64,000 nucleotides of DNA, taken from Owenia fusiformis. Its lineage: Eukaryota; Annelida; Polychaeta; Sabellida; Oweniidae. Below, in pieces: positions 12,800 through 24,659 of this stretch (position 1 is the first letter of the stretch; every line of letters starts with the position of its first letter). Location: positions 20,717,936-20,781,935 of the forward strand of contig CAIIXF020000006.1 in assembly GCA_903813345.2 (NCBI GenBank). Direction: 5' to 3'. The notes under the pieces are model-generated. The model made no database searches. It was given only the letters and a program-made list of their open reading frames with translations, and had not been told where the DNA came from. Made by a program: the position numbers and the translations under genes.

Positions 12800-14178
12800 A
12801 TGCTTGAAGACTTAATGTCGCTTGTCCAGACTCTATCATCAAATGCAACTGATATCCTCGTCGTGAGGTAAGTTTAAAGTATTATAGCTCAAAACAATTC
12901 TATAAAGACCACCCCCCCCTAAAAAAAATGAAATAAGGAATCCACCGAATGCAGTCTTGCAAAGTCAATACTGGCGATTGGGAACGTTAACATGCGAAAT
13001 GAAGCTGGCATGCACGAATTCAACTGGCGGCTGTTGGCTGACGGTTTGACCACTATTTCATGTCTCATTTAAATATGATAAATAAGTACAATTTATTTTT
13101 AGATGAGTAGGCCATAAAACAGCAATCAATCAGCAGTTGCATCCACGAATGCTACCTGAATTTAAGAAAAATATAGAAAATCTATCTAAGTATTTAAACA
13201 ATGTTCTTATTTATAAAAGTCATCTCTTGAAATCGGGTGTTGCAAGTTTCGTTCGTCGGATATCAGCATATTTGGAATCACTTTTGACTCTTACTCTGGG
13301 TGTCCTAACAGATGCTGCACACTTTGAAGAGTATCTAAAAGGTATTTCTATACTTTTTTTCCAGGTATTTCGAATAAGCTGTTTTCAAGAAATTAAAAGT
13401 AACGCCTAGTCTTTCAGTTGATTTTAATTTTTTATGCATATGTAAGATTGCTGACAAAATGTGCCGTTCACCTGCTTACAAATTTCTAGAGGTAATTGCA
13501 TGTTCTAAAGGTTTTGCGAAATAGTGACTATGTCATACTTTGGTTAACAAATCAATATATACTTGGTTTTAATTGATTTACTCCAGGCGTTGTTGGTCGT
13601 CTTCATGCAGCTCCATCACCACAAGTGCAAGATGAACAGATAAAATGTGATCATGTGAAGGAACCAACATACCCTGACATTATACGGACGGAGGAGGAAT
13701 ACTCGCATAGATCGACTGGTAACGACGTCAGTGTTGCGACAAGTAGCACTATATACTAGCCATCTCATAACTACTCGCCCAATTTGAAACAGACACATCC
13801 GATCGTATCAAACCAAGAGGTCTCTGTAAATCACCCAAGCTAAGAATGGGCACCCGTCCTTTGAGACAGTCATCAGCAGATGTTGACTTCTTTGATATTG
13901 ATTCTAAGATTTACAATGCCATGATGTGCCAACGTTTGTCCACGAGACCAAAAATAAAGCTCGGGATCGGTGAAGTGAGGCCTGGAGCACATGAGCCCCC
14001 ATGCATAAAAGAAACGCCTCTCATTACAACAGCCCAATCCAAGCACGTAGACGAAGGACTTAATAGTAATACTCAGAAACAGTTCAAAAAGAGGTCGCTT
14101 GAGAAACGGATAACAAAGTCATTGACGCCCAAAAAGTTCATTGCTTTTAGACGAACCCGTATATCACCTAACAAATAG
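12800..14178 (+). CDS. Unknown protein, paralogue A of the pair (frame-broken or with a 50-bp intron)
   Basis: Exon 1 is 12800-12867, exon 2 is 13220-13341 and exon 3 starts at 13587. Phases 2 and 1 match those of paralogue B. Encoded blocks align with B: MLEDLMSLVQT, LESLLTLTLGVLTDAAHFEEYL, APSPQVQ, then MGTRPLRQS, DVDFFDIDSKIYNAMMCQRL and a basic C-terminus. Exon 3 meets TAG at 13757-13759 and the rest continues in another frame to the stop at 14176-14178. Removing 13743-13792 (GT to CAG, 50 bp) restores the frame and gives 243 residues. Otherwise this copy is a truncated or decayed gene. AATAAA lies at 14290-14295. I recognise no domain. An amphipathic leucine-rich N-terminal half precedes a polar, basic C-terminal half, with no signal peptide. 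Confidence 0.6.
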
Positions 14179-14289
14179 ATATTCACTGTTTTCTTGAGAT
14201 AATTTTGATATACCTCTTGTTGTTTAAATGATTATTTATTGATGCTGTACCTTGGTTTGAATGTATGTTATATTAAATTATTAAAAATG

Positions 14290-14295
14290 AATAAA
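14290..14295 (+). terminator. Polyadenylation signal of paralogue A
   Basis: AATAAA lies about 110 bp after the downstream stop codon, matching the position of the corresponding signal after paralogue B. Confidence 0.6.
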
Positions 14296-14573
14296 TTGTG
14301 ATAACATGCTGCAAATGCATGTCTTTTATTTATATACATGTATTGTAATTATGTACGTCAATCCACACATGTTAAGAGAATTTATTCAAGAACGCGTTAT
14401 ATTCAGATATTAAGACCCTCGAGGACGAGGATTTTGAAATTCAAGTATTGTCTTTGAACCTCTACACTCAATCGGACAAATCGATCGATACTACAGAATG
14501 AGAAAAAAATCCTAGAGGACAACAATTCTAATTGTTCACGTACAAGTTATTTTAAAAACACATAGCTTCACAG

Positions 14574-14629
14574 CCAATCCAGATCCACGTGGAACCCACA
14601 CCACGTTGATTCCGCGTGGATCGGATTGG
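14574..14629. repeat. Imperfect palindrome containing CACGTG
   Basis: The left arm (ccaatccagatccacgtgga) pairs with the right arm (tccgcgtggatcggattgg) with few mismatches, around a 15-base centre. It is a hairpin or small fold-back relic in otherwise gene-free DNA. Confidence 0.5.
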
Positions 14630-14639
14630 GGGTGTAATC

Positions 14640-16300
14640 CTTCTTGGATGAAGCGCTAACGTAAAAATCTGTCAAAACGTGACATGGATTAACACAGTTG
14701 AAGAGTATACTATTCGCAACCTAATCGTACCACCTTATGCTTTTCTAACAAGAATTAGACTATACATTTGGAAGTCCAAGACCTGTCAGTTCTGATGTGT
14801 TTGATTTTTGGAAAACGTTTTCAAAAACAGTTTATAGTAATTGTTATCTATAGTAATCAATTAATTTTATTTGCATGACCCAAGTAAGATGGGAAAATTA
14901 TAAATCGTTGCAAGAACTCCTTGAATTGGATACTATATTAAATATCTTACGGGGTATCGAAAATGTGTTCCTTCCAATTAGTTTTTCATCAATTATTATT
15001 CCAAGAAGTTCAAATATCCCGGATCCACTCTTAAGAATAACAATTTGCGTCTATATTTTTATTGTTTGGAGTTAAAATGACTTCTGTACGGCCAAAATAA
15101 TTTGAACAAAATTTGTAAAGAACGCTTTTGTCGTGGGAAATACAAGACCCTAGGTGGGTGTTGCCTCGTGGTTCAGCGTGTGTGCATTTATTTACGTTAA
15201 CATCATCTATCTCGCCCTAATACAAACTGACTTTTGTACCAAAATGTTCTGAACAATATATAACGGCAATAAAAACGGCGTTACAAAATAGGAAAAAGAT
15301 GCTAAATATATTTATGAGAATCAGTCTGAATGGAAACACTATAATTTTTTCTGCCCATGAGCGTCATTTTGAAAGCTTATTCAATAAAACAATAAAAGGT
15401 CCTGTACTGTTGTTGGAGTTTTTTTGTAATTTGGTTACCGCCATATTTTGGCGAGCAATACCTCATACGGTATATTACGTATTTTTTACACTCATGGACA
15501 GTAGAACACCCCTCCTTAAATCGAGGACCTCTGTGTTCTATTATTTGCACGATACACAGCTTATTGTATGAGATGTGAACCACTGAGTCAAACACCCTGA
15601 ATTACATCACGCACAAACACATTCGTCTGAACCGGGAATTGAACCCAGGACCAAGCGATAGTGGTAATCCTGGTTCTGCTAATGAGCCAGGGCGGGCGGA
15701 CTTTCAATAAGGAATTCAATGTGATTTATTTCGAAAAAATCCTTTTTAATTGCAGCATTAAGACATGTTAGACATATTTGTATTATGGTTTTGATTGACA
15801 TACCATTGGAAAGAGGAGACATTTGGCTTCCTGGTAAACTAAATCAAATTGATGTAATCATCACTGATTTTGTGATTTTACAATGTCTTTGTTTGTTGCG
15901 TTTTTCGGGACGCACTGTATACCATCCCCCAAATTATTCATAATATTTTGACAACAATTGTTTTCAAACATGAATTATAAAAATCATTTATTTTCCGTGT
16001 CAGTTATATAAATTATTCATAAAAAGATCGAAGATTATAAATCTTTTAAGCATACATAATTTCAACAGAAACTGGTCGTTGAAATATCACTTTTTGTAGA
16101 AAATATCACTGGGTTATTTTCGGAACTTTAACTTTTTCCATAATATAAAAATCTAAAGTACTATTTAATTCATTTTTCGAATCTAGAACTTCATGGGACC
16201 TAAATATGAGAGATATTTTGGTAATCATGATCAGTAGTATTGTTCAGTTATTGATTCTATAATTTATTTTTTCTCGACCATATCAGGTCTCGGAAAAAAC
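14640..16300. other. Intergenic stretch with relics only
   Basis: AT-rich sequence with no supported gene. The only structure I see is the tRNA-like relic near 15630-15690. Short open frames at 14875-15075 and 15299-15571 lack splice, domain or composition support. Confidence 0.4.
15628..15692 (-). repeat. tRNA-derived SINE or tRNA relic
   Basis: On the minus strand an A-box-like TGGCTCATTAG is followed about 40 bases later by a B-box GGTTCAATTCC within a pairable T-arm (ctggg-ttcaatt-cccgg). No matching acceptor stem is present, so a functional tRNA is unlikely. Polymerase III ancestry is inference from the two boxes. Confidence 0.45.
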
Positions 16301-16312
16301 ATTATATGGCAG

Positions 16313-16318
16313 TTTATT
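16313..16318 (-). terminator. Polyadenylation signal of the peptide gene
   Basis: Minus-strand AATAAA about 250 bp past the stop at 16571. A second one lies at 16263-16268. Confidence 0.4.
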
Positions 16319-16570
16319 TTTTATGAGGTTTCTAGAAAGCCAAGAATAATTTATTAAGCTTGCATTTTTGAATTACAATGGAAAAATTGGCATTTTTAAG
16401 CCATAAACTTAAAGACTTGTTTTACCAGCCAAGACCTGAGTCCAAACTTATTTTATGAATAACCAACAGTCCAAATGAACATTATTAGAATCGTTTTGTA
16501 TCTCAAGCGCCATCTTTATCATGGATCAACCGACGGAAGTAGATAGCGTCATCTTTCTATCCGAGTATTT

Positions 16571-19500
16571 CTACTCTAGATCAAGGCGGTCCGGAGTCTG
16601 ATTGCGTTTGCCTGGCAGGGTCACGTGTCTCACCCAGGGTGCTCTGTGGTGGATCCAAGGGCCAACTATCACGCTGTTACAATCGATTAGAGAGACTCCT
16701 GGTGGACAACGCCGTCGTATTCTTTCAAATGTGGCATCATCCCCTGAAAAGTTAAACACATACAATTGAATACACGAGGTCTTATTGTAATATTTATTTC
16801 ATATTTAAAATATCAGATATGGCCTGGATATGGGCCAGAGTCAGAGTGATGTCATAGAATCGTGCTTCTTGCGACAATCGTCAATAGTGATTTTAATTAA
16901 AACTGAGTAGCTTTTGTAGGTTTATGTTTTGACAAACCGATTTTCCATATTTATATTCAAGCGGTATTTTGAGAGTTTTTCAAATTTTCATGCCCATCTT
17001 TTGATCAAATACCCATTCATCAACACTTTGCTTCTGGACAATATCAAGTCGGCAATTCTTCCTGTATTACAATTATGTTACTTTAATCATTTCTCATTTA
17101 CATATTTATTTTCCCAAATGACATGAAATGATAGGTAAAGCGATATTTGATGATGATGATGACCGAGATGATTTCATTGCTTATATTATACCCGTTCAAG
17201 ATATGCCATGCATCGGTGTACATATGTACATCATTTCACCTGTAGGTAAAACCTCTGAACCATATTAATGCACTTAGTAAGTTTGTGTCCATGACTACAT
17301 CCCCTCTATCCCCCGTGAATGTAACAACGAAATCTGTTCCGTCAATGGATTGCTTTGTCATTCAAAACCATGGCCAGAATGAATAATAACGATATGCGTA
17401 ATGGACAATGAAACAGTTGACGACAGGTTTATTGCAATCATGGACCTGTTTTGAAGGATGATTGCTTTGTACGCACTGTAGGACAATGACTCAAATAGAA
17501 GGATGCTAGTTGTGTCACAACGAGACAAGGGAACTAACATTAATTTGTTGATAAGAAGCATTAAGGGAATTTTTCAAAATCGTATTCATTTACACACACC
17601 TTTCATTTTATGTCTGCATAAAAATGCAACCAATCGGGGGCGAAGAAAAATCATGCTTTGCTTTGCGCCAACAATTCTTCGAGGAATTGGATAAATTGAA
17701 TCAGGAATAATGAAATTTGAAGTACTGTATAAAGATTCAAATCGAATTAATCGCGCATAATCGTACAGGTACATATATTCGCTTAGGAATAGCGGAATAA
17801 TTGTCTGTGAACATCTTTATCCCTCGGAATGAACTCTAACACGTTCAAAAACAGCATATAAAGATGTCTGCCAAATGCAATGTGTAATTAAATTCACGGC
17901 CGGGTAGTAAATTAAATGAGATCTGGAACACTACAGGTATTCTGAAGTACTTGTATATCCGTAGGATAAACCTATACCTATCCGGGATTACCGACGTAAA
18001 TTTGCATTAAGAATAATGCTATGATCCTGGGGCTATGATGACTTTTACTGCGTACTATTCGTATTTAATAACACGTACTACTAGTCATCGCATGTAGTAC
18101 GATCACAATGAACTGATGGTGTATGATGTCACTCTGATCCAAAGTGATGGTGCGACTATTGATACTCTAGTAGTATTTGTGTATATAATGTCTTAAAAGT
18201 CGAATAGTTTATCACGTCTTAATCAACCCACATTAGCTAATAATATTATAAGGATGAGTACTCAATAGCTCTACTGCATTTTTTCTATGAAAATAATGTA
18301 CTTATCTATACTTGACTTAACTTCGCCATAGATCAACAAAGGTGTAACATGATTGATTTATTTAATTCCCTCTGCTTACTGTTTCTGTTTACAGTTTGGA
18401 AGACTAATCAAACTTGAAAACCCATAAAAAGACACATTAACCGACCGAACCGACCTATTAGTATAGGTACGCAATAGTATCTCAATTCTTTTAATTTGTT
18501 ACCGAACGAATATGCTCATTTTGAAACCTATATCAGAAAATAAGGCACTTTATTGATAAATGGTTATGCTTTAAATATGCTGGATAGTTTGGTGATACTG
18601 CAGAATGAGCAAAGTATCTATTTTACGTTTTTGATAATTGGATTGCGCCAACTTATGATCGGGCTTATGACATGACAAAGCAGCTATGGACTCGGGGCTA
18701 TGAAACGCATTTGTCACATTATTAAAAAGAACGGTTCCCCCTTTACTCTAGAACATGATGACTGATAACAAGATCATGAATTCAAAGTTCTCTCTATTCT
18801 TAATCATGAAATTCCAAAACAGGAAGTGACATAAACATGGTGGATTTTTTAACGTTATCAACTAAGATAAAGAGTTCTGTTTGACCTCAGGTCAGTGGTC
18901 AGAATGACACTAAACATAGTCCTCTGAAACTGTGACTGAAAAATAATTAACAGTTTTACTTTCGGAAAGACTACTGAATAGAATAGTTTGATTTTTTCAG
19001 AAATTGTGCCCAATATACTTGTACTGCTTTCAATGATAGTCGAACTTTGAAAATTTGAAAATTGTCTGAAACAAAAATGGTGGTCACAAAAAGGAACATA
19101 GATCACTTATCAAATCATTTTTTTCATTTTTTCTGTTTCTAGGAATTAATTCAAATATTCATAGCTCATATCAACAAAAGCTATTTCATCATGTTAAGTG
19201 TCAGTCTGACGATGCCCATTGTGATCCTGGTCATTACAAATGATATGTGGAACTACTAAAACTGATCAAATCAAATTAGAACTCTGTCATCTCAGTTCAT
19301 AAAATTTCAAAAATCAAGCATGTTCTGTCACTTCCTGTTAACCAACATGAGACCTTAATGTAAGCTCTTCCTCTAAACATATTTCGTGACTCCTCGTATT
19401 AGTTACCTAAGAATTGAAACTCAGTTATTAACTTCTTGACAAGGTATGTTTCAAACATATTTGCCATGGCTTGTTATTAGACAAACCATAATTCTCCACA

Positions 19501-22500
19501 ATTTTGAGTTCTAGATTAAAATTGAAACTTTAACTTTAAGCCTACTTTCCCCATGGCAAGCTACCCCTCATTGTTGGTTCCAGACAACCATCATCCTCCG
19601 AACACAGGCCTTCAGAACTCGCACCTTCTTACAGGAGAAGGAAGGATCTTTCAGTGGATGACGTCTGGAACCCTGCGTTCGGAGGATGGACAATCACTGG
19701 AGCTACAGCTATAGTTTGACGTAGACAATGCAACTAACGAGGTCACAATCGTGGGTCAAGGGGGGGGGGGGGTGGCAGCCAAGTAGTGATGTCACTTTAC
19801 CCATTACCTCAGAATTAAATTACATGACCTGAAATCAACTCAGATTCAATTCTTACTTAAATACTTCATTTTGGCCAGGACTTGATAAGGGGGTTAACTT
19901 TTTAAAAATTTCAGGGGGTTCATCTTTGACAACTTCAACTCAAAAACGACCAAAATCAATTGTTAAGTGAAGCGGATTCCCTCTGAACCCCCCCCCCCCC
20001 CCGGAGAACGTGGTTGGCAAGCTCCCGGGGCAAGATGCACTGTCCGCTCATGATGTAGTGCTATTAGCCATATTCCACTTCTCTGAGATTGCTACTTGAT
20101 GGCTATACAAAATAATGATGTTATTCTGTCACAATACCTTTTATCAAATGAATATATTATTGATGGGGCTTCGATTTGTCTAAATAAGCTGATTGAGTAG
20201 AATATATTGATTAGTAAGTGCACTTGCTAAACATTGAATGCTACAAAAGCTAACATTATTCAGTCGAGGCTCTTCAATTTGTAGTCGCAATGTAATCCTG
20301 ACGCTCGGAAACAATTGCTACCATTTGAATAATCATAAACACCCATTGAACAACTACAATTCCTAAAACCGTTGAAATGATTATTTGCATAGGTCGACCG
20401 TTGAGAAAGCAATTAATAGCGCAGTTCAAAGACTATTGAAGTATTTAATGCTTAGATTAAGAATATTATTTGCATAGCGATCATTGAAGTAATTTTAAAA
20501 TGCATAGATCAAGAAATTAAGATTCATTTACATACATGGATCAGAGACCATTGACGTATTTAATGCATAGATTAAGATTATTATTTGCATAAATAGATCA
20601 GAGATCATAGAAGTCATTTTTTAAATGCGTAGATCAAGAAATTAAGAATTATTACATACATGTACATGGATCAGAGACCATTGAAGTAATTAATTCCATA
20701 GATTAAGAATTGTTTGCATAAATAGACCAGGCACTATTGAATTAATTTTGAAGCGCACAGAATTATTTTTTACATGAATCAGAGACCATTGAAGTAATGA
20801 ATTGCATCAATCAATTATTTGCATAAATATATTATAGATAAAAGGCCAAGTAGTAATTCATTGCATAGATCATCGCCCATTAAAACGATTGATAGCATAC
20901 ATATCAGAAACCATTGGATGCATTGAAGCAATTAATTGCATTGTGAGTGTGTATATCAGAGACCATGGACATAATACATTGTATTGGTCAGAGAACATTG
21001 AAATAGTTGATTGCATATATCGGCCACTCTTGACGTAATACATTGTTCAGATCAGAGAACATTGAAATATTTGATTGCATATATGAGACACTCTTGACGT
21101 AATACATTGTTCAGATCAGAGAACATAGAAATAATTTATTTATATATCAGCCACTCTTGACGTAATACATTGTTCAGATCAGAAAACATTGACATATTTG
21201 ATTGCATATATGAGCCACTCTTGACGTAATACATTGTTCAGATCAGAAAACATTGACATATTTGATTGCATATATGAGCCACTCTTGACGTAATACATTG
21301 TTCAGATCAGAAAACATTGACATATTTGATTGTATATATGAGCCACTCTTGACGTAATACATTGTTCAGATCAGAGAACATTGAAATATTTGATTGTACA
21401 TATCAGCCACTCTTGACGTAATATATTGTTCATATCAGAAAACATTGAAATAATTGATTGTATATATGCGCCACTCTTGACGTAATACATTGTTCAGATC
21501 AGAGAACATTGAAATAATTGATTGTATATATGAGACACTCTTGACGTAATACATTGTTCAGATCAGAGAACATAGAAATAATTGATTGTATATATGCGCC
21601 ACTCTTGACGTAATACATTGTTCATATCAGAAAACATTGAAATATTTGATTGTACATATCAGCCACTCTTGACGTAATATATTGTTCATATCAGAAAACA
21701 TTGAAATAATTGATTGTATATATGCGCCACTCTTGACGTAATACATTGTTCATATCAGAAAACATTGAAATAATTGATTGTATATATGAGCCACTCTTGA
21801 CGTAATACATTGTTCAGATCAGAAAACATTGAAATAATTGATTGTATATATGAGCCACTCTTGACGTAATACATTGTTCAGATCAGAGACCATTGAAATA
21901 TTTGATTGTATATATGAGCCACTCTTGACGTAATACATTGTTCAGAACAGATAACATTAAAATAGTTTATTGCACATGTATATACTAGAGAGTAGAGACC
22001 ATTGAAGTAATGAATTTGGTCTTATTTCTAGAGAAAAATTCCAAAAATCACAAGAAATGATAGAGATATCGGTTCGAATCTTTCGAACTGTTTATTTTGA
22101 ATTTATAGTCGGTTATAATTTCAGAAAATAACGACATATCGACGTTTTCATTGTTGGAAAATTTCGAGTTTCGATCATGGGAGCCAATCCTCTTTGGCAA
22201 TACCGCGAAAAAGTATACGCCCTTATATGTATATTATCCTCGTCCATTTAGTTTCAACTGAGGAATCGTGTACCACAACCGACAAGACAATATTAATTAC
22301 ATGATTGGATAAAATAATTTCGTCCTCGCTTGAAGTGGCCGTTAATTACACTAAGATAACAAATTTAGTAGAACGTATCGTAATATCTTGTGAAATAGCG
22401 TTTCACTATAATTTATCATAACACTCGTTTAATGAATTGGATCAAAATGCTGTTGAGATTATCACGATTGGTTTCAGATAAACTTTGCGATTAGGAAAAT

Positions 22501-24513
22501 TGAAATGTGTCGCTCTTATGATTAACACAATAATAAATGACAGTTGTATGCTCTCTCTTTCTCAGAAATATCCTTTTAAAAATGGTAGTGATCTGGAAGC
22601 CAAATTTTTGTTTTTACGCTTTTGTGCAATTTAGAGCATTGTTCTGACACAGCTGGGTACTAGTTCGCGTTCTTCATTTCAAATCGGTCAAAGTATTTGC
22701 TGATAGCAAGGTAACATTAGTTTCAATGTTTCTCATCGTCTTTATCTGTATTTTTGACGATATTATTGCGACATTATATTGTTAAAGAGTATATTTCCTC
22801 GAAAAAGGGGATAATCAAATTATAATCATACTAAATTAATGTAAATCGAATTTCCCTAACTAAGTCAGACATATTTGAGGTTATATTTTCACATGATAAT
22901 CATTGTCACTGGACTGGACTATATTGAGTTATTACTTAGTCTTTACATATTATGTTTTTATAAACCAAGGAGCTTATACTTGTAACACGTTTAATTTTGG
23001 AATAAAAACGAAGAAATTCTGAAAAATGACGTGCTGCTCTTCACATTTCAAATGCTGTGAAGGAAATATGGATTATCGGGATAACTATTCTGGCATAAGA
23101 CAAGCACTCAGGGGATCAAGCAGAACAGAAGACGATCAAGTTTTCAATATTTCAAAGAAAGAGAGAAGTAAGACAAATGTGTCCGTTCTTGTATTTATAC
23201 ATTTTTGAGTGGCATATCATGCGCATTGACAATTTTCCGATTATTCTTTCAGTTACACTCGAATTAATTTCACTGATGTGAAAAGAATGACCACTAGATA
23301 TCATTTCGCATCAATTCATCTCCACTGATATGATAGTCGTTAGTAGTAGCGCAAAATGGTGTACCGGAGCACATTGAGTTCTGAGCTGAGAGGACCTCTG
23401 ACCTAATATGACAGGTATTGATTTTACCTGAATTTCATCATGTGGTTTATTGTCATCGGATTAACGCGTATTGTTTATTCAACGCGCTAAAATGAATAAA
23501 TGATGGACTATAAAACTGCCTATCAAGTAACTATATGGATAGAAACAATTTATATGATATTGAAAACAATCTTGCAAAAATTCCAGTGGGTGTACGTTTT
23601 TTTTAGCAAACACGTTTTTATATAGCCAGGTAAATGTATTTTATAGAATCTTAACAATGGCAAATTTCGAAATATAATGCGTAGCATCAAAACTACGATC
23701 GGGGAAATATGAACGTAGATTATCATCATAGAATTTATGGATTGTCAGCTAAGAACCTCATGGGGAATAAAAGAAATGTAAACTATCTCCTGATCTGCAT
23801 ACGTCTCGTCAAATGATGAAATAAGTCATGCAATCTAAGCATACAACAATCAACGTTCGGTTAAAACGTGCAATACGCCACTGGTGCAATGACCCCCCGG
23901 CCTCCCTCCTGTTGTTACGTTGACCCCTGTTATTACATCTACATCGCAGTTCGTTATTATGCGGATATTTCTGAATCAGACGTGTGTGTTTTAACGGATT
24001 GCGTGGTGCAATTCATTATTGTTTAATCCTTGTCTTTCTGTTATACTCACGACGTGAAAGTTTTCATGATACCAGGAATTACTCTTTTAATTTACTAATA
24101 GAATAATCTTACAAATGTGCTTAGTCAAAGTTGTCAAAATGTCACCACATATGGATTGTGCTTTGAAAAATTACTTTAAGTGGGGAATAAAAATCCCCTA
24201 AAAGCTTTTTTGGAATTTTGGTCACTACTTTGATTTAATGAACGTATTTTTTTTTACTTTCGATTTATTATTTTATTTTCGAGGCATTGAAATACTTACC
24301 ATTTAAAGGATTACTATCTTGTCCATTGTAGAAGCGTTTGTTTTCTTGGCGTGTTTGGTAGTCTACACTTGCTAATCGCGATTGAGAGTCCCTAAGAAGA
24401 TCTAATTTATTTTTAAGTCTAAGATAGTCTGATAACGAAGCTCCCTGTGTAAGTCCTGTAAAAAGTATCATCAGGGAAATGATATTGGCAAGTGCGACCC
24501 ATTTCCAATGCAT
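16571..24513 (-). CDS. Candidate secreted peptide-hormone precursor with amidated cyclic peptide (calcitonin-like architecture)
   Basis: The coding parts are 24300-24513 and 16571-16743, joined by a 7.5-kb GT-AG intron. Both borders are phase 1 and the junction codon is Gly. The product is 128 residues. Residues 1-25 are a clear signal peptide (MHWKWVALANIISLMILFTG then LTQGA). Residues 26-83 form a helical acidic/basic propeptide that ends in RIRRR. Residues 84-115 run from Cys84 to Pro115: 32 residues, with a second Cys at 93, and GKR (116-118) follows. Gly is the amide donor and Lys-Arg the convertase site. A 10-residue tail follows. Vertebrate calcitonin also has 32 residues, an N-terminal disulfide and Pro-amide, but its Cys are closer together than the eight-residue gap here. 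The family is therefore unproven. A donor-like GG|GTGAGA within the last exon could allow alternative splicing. AATAAA lies at 16313-16318. Confidence 0.6.
17000..19570. other. Intron sequence of the peptide gene, no other gene seen
   Basis: AT-rich DNA inside the 7.5-kb intron between 16744 and 24299. Several short open frames occur on both strands but none has plausible splice borders or recognisable composition. Confidence 0.4.
19576..19688. repeat. Interlocked inverted repeats (pseudoknot topology)
   Basis: ggttccagac (19576-19585) pairs with gtctggaacc (19663-19672). catcctccgaac (19592-19603) pairs with gttcggaggatg (19677-19688). The arms occur in the order a-b-a'-b', which interlocks rather than nests. 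Runs of G (about 19759-19773) and of C (about 19988-20003) lie nearby. Confidence 0.6.
20390..20985. repeat. Degenerate satellite border, about 60-70 bp period
   Basis: Loose repeats of the motifs 'agatcagagaccattgaagt', 'aattgcatagat' and 'attatttgcata'. They become more regular rightward and grade into the 64-bp array, so they look like the older edge of the same satellite. Confidence 0.6.
20986..21960. repeat. 64-bp satellite, about 15 copies, each with a CRE-like TTGACGTAAT
   Basis: The landmark TGACGTAATA (or close variant) starts at about 21031, 21095, 21158, 21222, 21286 and 21350, and continues at 63-64-bp steps to about 21926. The unit combines 'gccactcttgacgtaataca', 'ttgttcagatcag', 'aacattgaaata' and 'ttgattgtatata'. 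Copies differ by single bases and occasional 1-bp indels. It lies in the intron of the peptide gene. Confidence 0.9.
22959..22964 (+). promoter_or_regulatory. TATA box ahead of the short plus-strand exon
   Basis: TATAAA lies 62-67 bp before an ATG at 23026, leaving room for a short 5' UTR of about 35 bases. Confidence 0.35.
23026..23167 (+). CDS. Candidate first coding exon of an unknown small gene
   Basis: An ATG at 23026 opens 47 codons ending at a good donor (AGAGAA|gtaagac), phase 1. The encoded start is Cys-rich (MTCCSSHFKCC) and continues polar, with acidic and basic patches (RTEDDQVF, SKKER). There is no signal peptide or known domain. A TATA box lies upstream. No convincing following exon was found, so this may be the start of a gene nested in, and antisense to, the peptide gene intron, or a chance signal. 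Confidence 0.3.
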
Positions 24514-24659
24514 CGTAACGTAAATTTTATTCTTTGAATTTGAGTCAATTTCTGTGTCGTTACACCACGCCCCTTTTGTGAATTGTGTTCGTTCTCGCAC
24601 TAATTATCTGAGATGGAAATAGGTCCCCTGATCTGTGACTTCACGTCAAATGGTCTCCA
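24300..24659 (-). other. Exon 2 of the peptide gene: 5' UTR plus signal-peptide coding
   Basis: A strong acceptor (ctttattttccag) ends at 24660 and a strong donor (gtaagt) begins at 24299. The start codon at 24511-24513 opens a hydrophobic signal sequence. About 146 bases of 5' UTR in this exon include CRE-like ttgacgtgaagtca near 24640. Confidence 0.5.

Noticed and set aside
20986-21960. CRISPR-like array
   Set aside because: Units are contiguous repeats without unique spacers in a eukaryotic intron; it is a satellite.
22066-22090. B-box-like ggttcgaatc
   Set aside because: No A-box or acceptor/T-arm pairing around it, so it is not a tRNA gene.
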